A program made the position numbers and the translations under genes. Under the pieces are notes generated by a model. That model made no database searches and was not told the origin of the DNA. It was given only the letters and a program-made list of their open reading frames with translations. From Trachelipus rathkii (lineage: Eukaryota > Arthropoda > Malacostraca > Isopoda > Trachelipodidae), in NCBI GenBank assembly GCA_015478945.1, contig JABUQX010057033.1:10001-40974 (forward strand): a stretch of DNA of 30,974 nt, written 5' to 3'. Shown here piece after piece: positions 9,055 to 17,282 of this stretch (position 1 is its first letter; the number at the start of each line of letters is the position of its first letter).

Positions 9055-9480
9055 TTGGAAGTTAGATTATGGGGGAGAAATAATGAAACAGCAGTATTTG
9101 AGCCTACATCATTTGGATTCTACATTTCAGGCCTAATGCAACTGAAATATATGCTAGAGGTACGTAGGCGAATGTTATTGCAGATGAAAAAGACATATGT
9201 GTTATCTAATTACGTAACCGTAATTCATTACATGTTATACCAAGAATACTGCGCATTTAAGAAAACCCTGATCGATGATCCTACGCCCATCATCGATCGC
9301 TTCCTAAGTTCTATAGACGTACAGAAATTCATTTATCTACTTAGAAAACAATGGCAAGAAAGTATTTATGCATGTGATCCAGAATGTAAATATACTATGA
9401 TATCTGAGCGGGAACTTTTTACATATGTGTTAATTGAAGGTATTACTGAGATACGAACTATATCATCGATAATGATATAA
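9055..9480 (+). CDS. Longest open piece of the E central gene, unknown protein
   Basis: 141 codons, the longest frame in the window that is not a microsatellite translation. Composition is ordinary for a globular protein, with mixed charged and aromatic residues. The middle (LIDDPTPIIDRFLSSIDVQK, about residues 72-91) is identical in the mirror copy at 24081-24314. The N-terminal 60 residues probably read in a shifted frame relative to the true protein, since the mirror copy gives different residues there. The stop at 9478-9480 is probably premature. The DNA under residues 72-82 forms a perfect hairpin (9270-9298). Function unknown; a replication or transposition role would fit its position in E but nothing in the residues shows it. 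Confidence 0.5.
   Translation: MEVRLWGRNNETAVFEPTSFGFYISGLMQLKYMLEVRRRMLLQMKKTYVLSNYVTVIHYMLYQEYCAFKKTLIDDPTPIIDRFLSSIDVQKFIYLLRKQWQESIYACDPECKYTMISERELFTYVLIEGITEIRTISSIMI
9270..9298. repeat. Perfect 10-bp stem hairpin at midpoint of E (left)
   Basis: GATCGATGAT at 9270-9279 pairs with ATCATCGATC at 9289-9298 around the 9-nt loop CCTACGCCC. It lies within about 50 nt of the midpoint of E (9234) and inside the central gene. The mirror copy at 24194-24222 is unchanged. Confidence 0.85.
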
Positions 9481-9639
9481 ATGATTGGGATATTTGCAAA
9501 GATTTAGAAGAGTTTTAATATAAAATAGTCATAAACATCATGTGAAAAATGTATGTGGAAGTGGTTATATTTAATGTGTACCTTTAATATAAAAAACATT
9601 GTAAATATATTTAAAAACTCAAGATATATTTAATGTTAT

Positions 9640-9766
9640 CCTTATATATAATATATATATATATATAATATTATATATTATAATATATATTATATATATA
9701 TATTATATATTATATTATATAACGTATATATATATATAGTATATATATATATATATATATATTAAA
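9640..9766. repeat. (TA)n tract in centre of E (left)
   Basis: Imperfect TA dinucleotide repeat just downstream of the central gene; mirror at 23728-23844. Confidence 0.9.
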
Positions 9767-10449
9767 TCAATTGTAAGTTAATGATTATTAAATTTCTAAT
9801 TATACAGTAAAGTTTTTATTATCCTTATTTTTACTTTCTTAAATAAATATTTACATGTATGTTAAGAGTTTAATTAAATAAACGAAACTTGGGCTCAGGA
9901 AATGAAAAAACATGTTTTTTTGCATACCTTAAAACCAAAAAGCGATAAAATAATTCCCGACCAATCACATACGAGGTCATATATAGAGATAAGGATTACT
10001 CCGTCCCCTCACAAGAAAGGTAAACATTTCCTTCTTTACATGCTTAAAGGATCTTACCGCTGATCCAGCATGTTTCAGTTTGAAAATTATTTTATAAAAA
10101 TAATAATAACATTGATTCTCGATTCTTGTTTATACTGGAATTACCTTTTGACCTGTATTAGGCCTTAAATCGGCCCTGGGATACCAAACAGGCTTATCCT
10201 AAATTTTATGCCTAAAATTTAGGCCTAAACCGTATTAATTGCACACATTTTACGAAAAAGGTCAGTTTGAAAAATATTTTTTTGCCCTGGAATTAGGCCT
10301 AAATCGCCCCGGGTACAAAAAGGATTATCCTAAATTTAGGCCTAAAGTAGTTATTTCAACACATTTTACAGAGAGAGTTCAGTTTCGTATCTGTAAGGAG
10401 TGCGGGTTGTTCGTGTTTTCTCGTGATGGATTGTCAAGGTTTTACATAG

Positions 10450-10481
<32 letters not shown>

Positions 10482-11769
10482 GAAAATCCGAAATATTTAA
10501 AAAATTTGAAATATTTTTAGTTTTAGGATCGAGCGAATAATATAAATGTAAGGGAATAATTGTTATTTTTAAATAAGATCTTAGAAAGATTTTAATAAAA
10601 TACATGTTATGATAGCAGAGAGAAGAACCTATTTTGTTATTTTTATACTTATAACTGGCTAAGATGATGTAAAGCAGTAAGGTCAATAGAACAAAACGTG
10701 GCATAGCTTGGGGTAGAGGGGTGCTAGGGGCTGACCTTAATGATTTACCTGATTTACTGCTTTAAGGTACGTAAAATAGCATGTTTTTTAATAAAATTTC
10801 ATTACAAATTTTAGTAAATAACTATTAAATTTAATCTTTAATAATTATAAAATTTATAACCATCAACCATTAAAACATTTAATAATAAATTCTTTGTTCA
10901 AAGATAATGATTAGATTTATTATAGAAGTTTTAAGAAACTTTGAAATATTTTTAGTTTACATTGAATGAATAAATATCAAATGTACGTATTTATTAAAAC
11001 ATAAAAATGTTTCAATAAATTATACGTTATATGTGTAGAGTGAGGTGTGTGTGTGTGAGTGTAAGTAACTCTGTGTGTGCGTGTACACGCTAAATCTGTG
11101 GTGTGTGGTGTAAAGTAAATCTGTGTGTAAGTAAAGTCATGTGTGTGGTAAGTAATCTGTGTGTGTAGTGTAAGTAAATCTGTTGTGAGTGTAAGTAAAT
11201 CTGTTTCTTTTCCTTAAAGTAAAACATTTTAACTCTACGTCCGCCAATGCGTGTGTAAGTGTGTGTGTGTGATCAGTTCAATCTAAGTGTCTATGGGTAA
11301 TTGTAAGTGGCGTGTGTGTGGGTGTGGTATAAGTGTAAGTGCGTCTGCGTGTGTAATAAAGTGTAAATGTAAGGTGTCTATGGTAAATGTAGTGTCATAC
11401 GGTGAAATGTGTGTATAAGTGAGTCCATAGTGAATGTGTGATAAAGTGGTAAGTGTCATCAAGTGAATGTGTGTATAAGTGTAAGTGGTTGTGTGTGTGT
11501 GTGTGTGGTGGTGTGTGTTAAATGATATAACAATAAGGCAATGGAAGTAAATAGCACTACGTATAATAGATGAGGATAATAAAAATAAAAATAATAAATA
11601 GAAAAAATTAAAAAGTAAATAATAAAAATAAAATAAAAAGAAATAAAAAAGGGAAAAAATAAAATAAAATAAAAAGAATAAAAAATAAAAAGTATTAAAG
11701 AGAAAATGAAATATAAAAAATAAAAAGTATTAAAAACAAATAAAAAATATAAAGAAAACATAATGTAAT

Positions 11770-12445
11770 AAATATACGAGTTAAAACAGTAAACATATGA
11801 GTTAAAAGCAGTAAACATGAGTTAAAGGCAGTAAAAATGAGTTAAAGCAAGTAAAACAGTAAACAAAAGCATACTAATCCCCCCTTGTTGCTATGTAACA
11901 ACGGTTTGTTTAACTGATTTACTGCTTTAAGGTATGTAATGTAATGAAATATGTGAAAAACATGAGTTAAACATGAGTTAAAACAGTAAAACAGTAAAAC
12001 AATAGCATACTAAACCCCTTGGTTGCTATGTAACACTCTATTGATTTACGTGATATTAACGTTTTTTTCTGTTAAGGTAGTTAATGTTAATAAAATATGT
12101 GAGTTAAAGCAGTAAGCAGAGAGTTTTAAGGCAGTAAAGCAGAGAGTTAAAGCCGTAAAGCAGTAAAAAAAAAGCATACTAATCCTTAGGTGTTAGGTTA
12201 ACACCTCTATTGATTTACTGATTTACTGCTTAAAAGGTATGTAATGTTAATAAATTATATGAGTTAAAGCAGTAAAGCAGAGAGTTAAAGCCAGTAAAGC
12301 AGATAGTTAAAGCAGTAAAGCGTGAGTTAAAGCAGTAAAACATGAGTTAAAGCAGTAAAGCAGTAAAACAAAAGCATACTAATCCCCCCTAGGTGTTAGG
12401 GAACACCTCTATTGATTTACTGATTTACTGCTTTAAGGTATGTAA
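11770..12445 (-). repeat. CAGTAAA / TTTACTG four-unit array (mirror copy)
   Basis: Same four units as 6060-6740, reversed: two CCCCTTGTTGCTATGTAAC-type units come first, then two CTTAGGTGTTAGG-type units, each with GAGTTAAAGCAGTAAARCA subrepeats. Confidence 0.85.
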
Positions 12446-12759
12446 TGTTAATGTTTTTAATAAAAGTTCGTACAGTTGTAGTAAAATAAAATGTTTATAT
12501 ATCAGACACTCTGGTTTTTTTCTTCTTACATACAATTTTTTAAAAATTTATAAATTAAAAAGTAATTAAGTAAAAAATATCAAAGAAAATCTGTAATGAG
12601 TTACAGTTTTTAGGTTCGCCGAAAATGTTTTTTAATAAAAATGTTTAAGTATGAAATAAGAATGACTCATAGTATATTTGAAAAGAAATTCTTTGAAATG
12701 TTTAAGTATGAAATAAAAATGAATGACTTATAGTATATATAAATAATAATTCGCGCTGG

Positions 12760-12935
12760 AATATTGCGGCCTGCGGCGCACGCGGCCCGGCGGGAAACGC
12801 GGAACGATATTGCGGCCTGCGGGCGCAACGCGGCGGGCGGGAACGCGGCGGGCGGGGACGCGGCGGGTCGCACCTGCGGGTGCGGGGTTGACTGTTTTTG
12901 CGCGGAGGGCGCATGCTGCGCCTTGGTGTTCCAAT
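12760..12935 (-). repeat. GC-rich block of E (mirror copy)
   Basis: Carries ATATTGCGGCCTGCGGCGCA and CGGCGGGCGGG repeats in tandem units of about 43 bp, then the GGCGCA/TGC/TGCGCC hairpin. Arg/Pro/Ala-rich frames on the minus strand are compositional. Confidence 0.85.
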
Positions 12936-13334
12936 TATGACCTAGGGGAAGACATTAATATTAGTGTTGTTCTATGATGGGTGATAGAAAGGCTAGAAAG
13001 ATTGAATCGATCAATTATAGATGGTAATCAAGAGATTGACGGCATCAAGATGAGTATGCAAAGATGAACTTCAAGTTGGAGGCATCAATGCTTGGAGGCA
13101 TTAATGCTGAGGCAATAAGAAAATGCATCAAAGTTGAGGCATCAAAATATCGAGTGTGTGAGTGTAAGTGTAAGTGTATCTGTGTGCGGGTGTGAATGTA
13201 AGTGTCTATGCGTAAATGTAAGTGTCATAGTGAATGTGTGTATAAGTGTCATAGTTAGTAATGTGTGTAATAGTTGAATATAGTGTGTATAATGTTAAGA
13301 AAAAGACTACTCATAGTAGGAAAGCTAGGGTTGG

Positions 13335-13562
13335 CCGACGGCACCGGTGCGGTGCGGTGCGGTGCGGTGGTGCGCTCGTGTGGTGCGGTGCGTGCGGTGC
13401 GCATCAAAAATTCAGCGACCTGGTGCGGTGCGGTGCGGTTGCGAAGAAAAAAATAAAAGTGCGGTGCGGTGCGGAGCAGAGAAAAATTAACGGTGCGTCG
13501 GTGCGGAAGCGTGGTGCGGGCCTTTGCGAACGCACCGCACCGCGCACCAAGTTCCCACAACC
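13335..13562. repeat. GGTGCGG-rich module (left)
   Basis: Multiple GGTGCGGTGCGG runs on the plus strand, a central GCATCAAAAATTCAGCGACC segment and a terminal GCACCGCACCGCGCACC, directly abutting E. It begins CTAGGGTTGGCC, reminiscent of hAT-type transposon ends, but no matching opposite end or target duplication is clear. The mirror module (19908-20125) matches except for a divergent block. Confidence 0.75.
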
Positions 13563-13620
13563 AATTTGCGAAAAATAAATAAAATTGAAAAAAGAAAAAA
13601 TTGACTGATATGTAATATTG

Positions 13621-13621
<1 letters not shown>

Positions 13622-13660
<39 letters not shown>

Positions 13661-13708
13661 ATATATATATATATTATATTATATATATATATATATAATA
13701 TATATATA

Positions 13709-13774
<66 letters not shown>

Positions 13775-13862
13775 ATAGTAATAGTTATATATTATATATA
13801 TATATATAATATATATATATATATAGTATATATATATATATATATTCATATAATATATATAT
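13622..13862. repeat. (TA)n tract 5' of the retrotransposon (left)
   Basis: Long imperfect TA repeat with TATTATAATA and TAGTAATAG interruptions; mirror at 19596-19862. Confidence 0.95.
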
Positions 13863-13869
13863 AGCGAAC

Positions 13870-16152
13870 TTCTGACACTTTTTAATCGGCTAATTGGGAT
13901 GAATTTCGTCGCTTTTTTTTTTTTTGCGCAAACTATCCTTGGATGAATCATCGTTTGTTCCGGAGAACGCCTCTGCTTCTGCTGAAAGTAGCGCGTAATC
14001 CGACGATGGGATGGAAACACTTCATGTCGCATGCTCCACTATCATTTCTCCTCATAATCCATGGTTCGATGGCTCTTGTTCTCGTGCCAATCAGGAGCGT
14101 GACATTGAGTATAGGGCTTGAAAGAACCTCGTTCTCTAATTCCTCCTAACTAATTTTCGCTCTCCCGGGTCGATTCAAAGGATATTTGATTAGAATGGCC
14201 AAAGCGTTCTTACATTAAAAGGAAGTGTGCTGCCCCTTCTTTGATTCTTCTTCCTGATAAAAAAATCTTCTGGCCTTTTGCTAAACATCTCCATAACTTC
14301 TGTAATCTGCCTTTTCCCCCTCTTATTTGCTTTGATGGTTCTGTTGCTTGTTGAAAAAGTCTAAATCTCTTTGGTCTTATTTTTTCATCTAATTCCACCC
14401 TGGACGATTTCGGCTCCCCTCCTCCTGCTTCATCCCTCCCCCCTCAGGTGTCCAATGTCTCTACCTGTCATTAATCATGATCGGGTACATGAGATACTAA
14501 GACAAATGACGTCCGGAAGGCCAGTGCCCAGATGGCATTCCACCTCGTGTTTTGAGGGAGTGTGCTTCGAGCTGGGCGCCGTCCTCGTTCAACTCTACTT
14601 CCTGTGCCTCGATACTAATACTTTTACTCAATGCTGGAAGCGTTCTTTTAATTCACCCAATCCCAAAACAAAGGAAGCCGCTCTGATCCTCTCTAACTAT
14701 GACCTATTGCCTTAATCCTTGCTATTCTTCTAAATCTTTTGAAACTCTCCTTAAACTCTCATTGCCTCGATCATATAGAATCTCATTCCCTCCTTTCAGA
14801 TCACTCAGTATGGCTTTCGACGTTCCTATCTCGCTGATTCTAATTGGTCTTCTGCCCTTAAAGGAACCGTGGGGAGTCCTTGTTGTAATCGCTTGACATA
14901 TCTAAAGCTTTTGACAGGGTATAGCATGCGTCGCTACTCTCCTAAGCTACTTCCTTTGGGATTTCTCCTTCTCGCTTTGTTTACTCTTGTCTAGTTTTCT
15001 TTCAGAACGTTCCATTCCAGCTTTTGTTGATGGAGCAAACAACTCTTCCTCCTTTCTTTTAATTGTGATGTTTTCCTCAGGGTTCTGTTTTATTCTCCAA
15101 CTTTGATTCCTACTTTCTTTTTAACGAATCTTCTTAGCTTGCAAATTATAACTCTGTTTCACTCTTATGCGATGACTCATCTCTCCATTCTCCACTCATT
15201 TCAATTGTGGCCTCCCCGTTTGTATCTAGAGTTTCTTCTCGTCTACAGCTTTCTGATTCAAATTCTGTGCCGAATTTGTCGGGATTTCCTCAGTGGGGTA
15301 ACGTAACCTTGTGAAGTTTCAACTCTTTGAAAGCTAACTTCTTCCATATCTCCCTCTCTTTAAAAACACCTCCCAACTTTCCTATCCCTTTGACGGCTCT
15401 AATGTCTTACCGTAAACAACAACTTAAACATTCTTGGACTAAACATAAATAATGAATTGTCTTGGAGAGACCTCACATCACATCGGTTGCTAAATGGCCT
15501 CAAAAAAGCCTGGGAATTCTGTTCAGATTTGCCTTGAATTTTTTTTCTTTCTGCTCAGATACTCAGTTAATATAAGAGTCCTTATTCGTCCCCTGTATGG
15601 AATACTGTTCCCACATTTTGGGGTGGATCGGTTTCCACCTCCTTTTAATATTGAAGCTAAGGCTAGAGGCTTATAAACCTTCCCATAGTTTCTGAATCCC
15701 TTGACCTCTTTCTCGCGTCGTGCGTTGGTGCCCTAATCTATTTTCTATAAATATTAAACGTTAATAGGTTATCATAGAATTGACCTCTCGCATTTCTCCA
15801 CCACTGCGTCGCCCTCGTAAACAAAGAGGTGGCTTGTTCTCTCATGAAAATTGGGTGAATATTGGAGACTCAAGGATCACTCGTTTGGTACTCCTTTTCT
15901 TCCAGCACAATCTGTTTTGTGGAACTCCTTGACTCCTTCTATTTTCCCTGCAATATATATATCTTCCTCTAATTAGAGTCCCACGTCTTCGCCCACTGAA
16001 AGGAAATTGGCCTTAGGCAAGGGACAGGGTGGGTTTAATTTTTTCAGTTTTAATTTTAATTTTTTTGTTTTCTCTTTGTAATTTTTTCTTCAATTTTTTT
16101 TTTTTGCCCCTCTTTTTGAAAAGGGCCCTGCCCGTGAGTGTTAGTATCATGT
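13870..16152 (+). mobile_element. 5'-truncated non-LTR retrotransposon (left copy)
   Basis: About 2.3 kb lying between two (TA)n tracts. Translated fragments in changing frames give the endonuclease-RT linker, a reverse transcriptase and a C-terminal tail in the right order, followed by a T-rich 3' region (about 16035-16100). The endonuclease domain is absent, as expected for 5' truncation during target-primed reverse transcription. The tail pattern (..LWNSLTPSIFP..) and RT fragments resemble Jockey/CR1-type elements of arthropods. No target-site duplication could be made out against the TA repeats. Confidence 0.8.
14040..15990 (+). pseudogene. Reverse transcriptase of non-LTR retrotransposon, broken (left)
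   Basis: The RT copies element RNA into DNA at a nicked target. Visible pieces in order: linker (KIFWPLAKHLHNFCNLPFPP, about 14262); the conserved entry SGPDGIPPRVLRECASE, across a frameshift at about 14512-14575; motif A LDISKAFDRV at 14893-14922, where a TAG replaces the expected Trp codon; PQGSV-like motif B at about 15076; the YADDS catalytic box at 15166-15179, broken by a one-base deletion inside the Ala codon; RPLYGILFPHFG at about 15580; and the tail LWNSLTPSIFP at about 15920. Many frameshifts and stops make it non-functional as written. Several are absent or different in the mirror copy, which points to sequencing errors over an already decayed copy. Confidence 0.8.
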
Positions 16153-16159
16153 AAATATT

Positions 16160-16164
16160 ATATA

Positions 16165-16229
<65 letters not shown>

Positions 16230-16237
16230 TATTATAT

Positions 16238-16269
<32 letters not shown>

Positions 16270-16270
16270 T
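16160..16270. repeat. (TA)n tract 3' of the retrotransposon (left)
   Basis: TA repeat with TATTATATTTATTTTTATA interruption; mirror at 17008-17277, where it is more than twice as long. Confidence 0.9.
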
Positions 16271-16999
16271 GCCTTCAGTAGGTGTATTAGTACAGATCCG
16301 TGTCAGAGCAAATAAGATATGAAAAGCTGGTTTACCATAAGGATTTTTTTTTTTGAAAAGCCAAGAAACTAACGGTGTAGATCATTTTATGTTTGCTCAA
16401 ACACCTAGCACGTCTGAAATTCATGTTCCAAGGTTTATCAAAAACAATGATAGATAAACAGATAGTTTTCCATTTAAGATATTGTTCCCTCATTAATGGT
16501 ACAATAACAATTGTAACCGAACCATAAATTTATAAAGGAGAAAAGATTTCAATACGTCTCTCTCATCATTTTTATTTTTTGACTGTCATTTAAAGATATC
16601 AATATGATAATCAGCAAACACTGTTTGTCATCCTCTCGTAATAACTCTGAAGAGAGTATTGATATCCTCAGACTGACAGTCAAGGAATAAAAATGATGTG
16701 AGAGACGATATGAAATTTCTTTTTTCTCCTTTAAATTTATGGTTCAGATTACAATTGTTAGTTGTACCAATTAATGATTGGAGAAAATTAACATCGTACA
16801 TGGAAAACCTATCTGTTTATCTATCACTTGTAATTCTGAATAAACCCTTGGAACATGAATTTCAGCGCTGCAGCGTGTTGGAGCTAGTACATAGAATGAT
16901 CCTACACCGTTGTTTTCTTGCTTCAAAAAAAAAAAATCTTATGTAAACCAGCATTTCATACTCTTATTTACTCTGACGATCTGTAGCTAATACACCTAC
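16271..16999. other. Palindrome centre: unique inner arms and loop, no gene seen
   Basis: About 330 nt of non-repetitive DNA (TGCCTTCAGTAGGTGTATTAG...) runs to the apex and returns as its reverse complement (...TAATACACCTACTGAAGGGCA). No convincing coding frame was recognised; the 82-residue frame at 16698-16946 is not maintained on the other arm. Confidence 0.7.
16605..16656. other. 52-nt single-copy loop at the apex of the giant palindrome
   Basis: The arms meet as GATATCAATA (16595-16604) and TATTGATATC (16657-16666). Between them are 52 nt that are not self-complementary overall but hold a 13-nt odd palindrome, CAAACACTGTTTG (16615-16627). I see no match to the GGAGGAGG/TTGTTGTTG pattern of the common SMRTbell hairpin adapter. 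Confidence 0.85.
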
Positions 17000-17004
17000 T
17001 GAAG

Positions 17005-17007
<3 letters not shown>

Positions 17008-17045
<38 letters not shown>

Positions 17046-17049
17046 AGTA

Positions 17050-17084
<35 letters not shown>

Positions 17085-17229
17085 AATTATATATATATAT
17101 GATATATATATAGGCCGTATATATATATATATATATATATTAATATATATATATCGTATATATAGTATATTATATTATATATATATATATATATATAATA
17201 TCATATATATATATATATATATATATCAT

Positions 17230-17272
<43 letters not shown>

Positions 17273-17277
17273 ATATT
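17008..17277. repeat. (TA)n tract 3' of the retrotransposon (right)
   Basis: TA repeat with several interruptions (ATAGGCCGTATA at about 17111). Much longer than its left counterpart. Confidence 0.95.
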
Positions 17278-17282
17278 ACATG

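Larger units (their letters stand above)
8723..9518 (+). pseudogene. Broken gene in centre of E (left copy), unknown protein
   Basis: The only plausible coding unit of E. A first frame (8723-8887, 54 residues, starting MIHLSRYT) ends at a TGA. The reading then passes through damaged frames to the open piece at 9055-9480, and a likely true end lies at TAA 9516-9518 one frameshift later (..NDWDICKDLEEF). The mirror copy at 23964-24764 keeps an open frame (24504-24722) where this copy is broken, so the intact protein is probably about 250-270 residues. I do not recognise the family. No transposase DDE pattern, helicase, zinc finger or signal peptide is evident. The gene spans the exact midpoint of E. 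ATG 8723 is the first ATG of the frame shared by both copies; the start is uncertain. Confidence 0.5.
5140..13328 (+). mobile_element. Element E, left copy: Foldback-like DNA transposon candidate
   Basis: An 8.2-kb inverted repeat that is complete in itself. The two outer ends read TTGCTAG...CTTCCTACTATGAG and its reverse complement (CTCATAGTAGG...CTAG). Terminal repeats of about 3.4 kb (5140-8594 and 9891-13328) have the same blocks in mirrored order, separated by a single-copy centre of about 1.3 kb carrying one broken gene. Long terminal repeats made of tandem subrepeats around a coding centre are the known plan of Foldback/FB-NOF and Galileo elements. No transposase domain was recognised and no target-site duplication identified, so the class is an inference. 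The nested inverted structure itself is plain in the sequence. Confidence 0.65.
9891..13328 (-). repeat. E left copy, terminal inverted repeat R
   Basis: Reverse complement of 5140-8594 with all blocks in mirrored order: palindrome 9902-9926, GGATCTTACC block about 10048, two AGGCCTAA units 10140-10375, short (TAA)n 10450-10481, G/C-rich block about 10695-10740, GT satellite 11026-11515, A-rich tract 11570-11770, CAGTAAA units 11770-12445, 50-bp pair 12640-12738, GC block 12760-12935, TGAGGCATCA minisatellite 13015-13150, GTGTATAAGTG satellite 13152-13300. Two local oddities: its inner end (about 9868-9890) lacks the CCAATCAGAGGTAAGG seen in the other copies, and a stretch of about 40 nt at 11203-11245 interrupts the satellite only here. 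Confidence 0.85.
2461..16604 (+). repeat. Left arm of giant inverted repeat
   Basis: The arm starts GTTTCCGATGGCAGGAGA and is matched in reverse complement by the last bases of the window (CTCCTGCCATCGGAAAC). The match can be followed through every block listed here to GATATCAATA at 16595-16604. Differences from the right arm are mostly single-base insertions and deletions and microsatellite length changes, with a few blocks of about 40 nt that do not match. The outer boundary is set only by the end of the window. Confidence 0.95.

Noticed and set aside
8723..9518. Endogenous virus gene (for example nimavirus-like sequences known in shrimp genomes)
   Set aside because: No residue pattern I can tie to a viral family; it sits inside a repeat-built inverted element with a single gene.
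12667..12934. Arg/Pro/Ala-rich frames in three phases over the GC blocks (also 20522-20817, 27636-27926)
   Set aside because: Open in several phases at once because of GC-rich repeats that lack stop codons; no start context or conserved frame.
13335..13562. hAT transposon from the CTAGGGTTGGC-like end
   Set aside because: Only one end resembles hAT termini; no matched opposite terminus, 8-bp duplication or transposase was found.
16605..16656. Residual SMRTbell hairpin adapter at the apex
   Set aside because: The length is close (52 against about 45 nt), but the GGAGGAGG and TTGTTGTTG runs of that adapter are not visible; other adapters not excluded.
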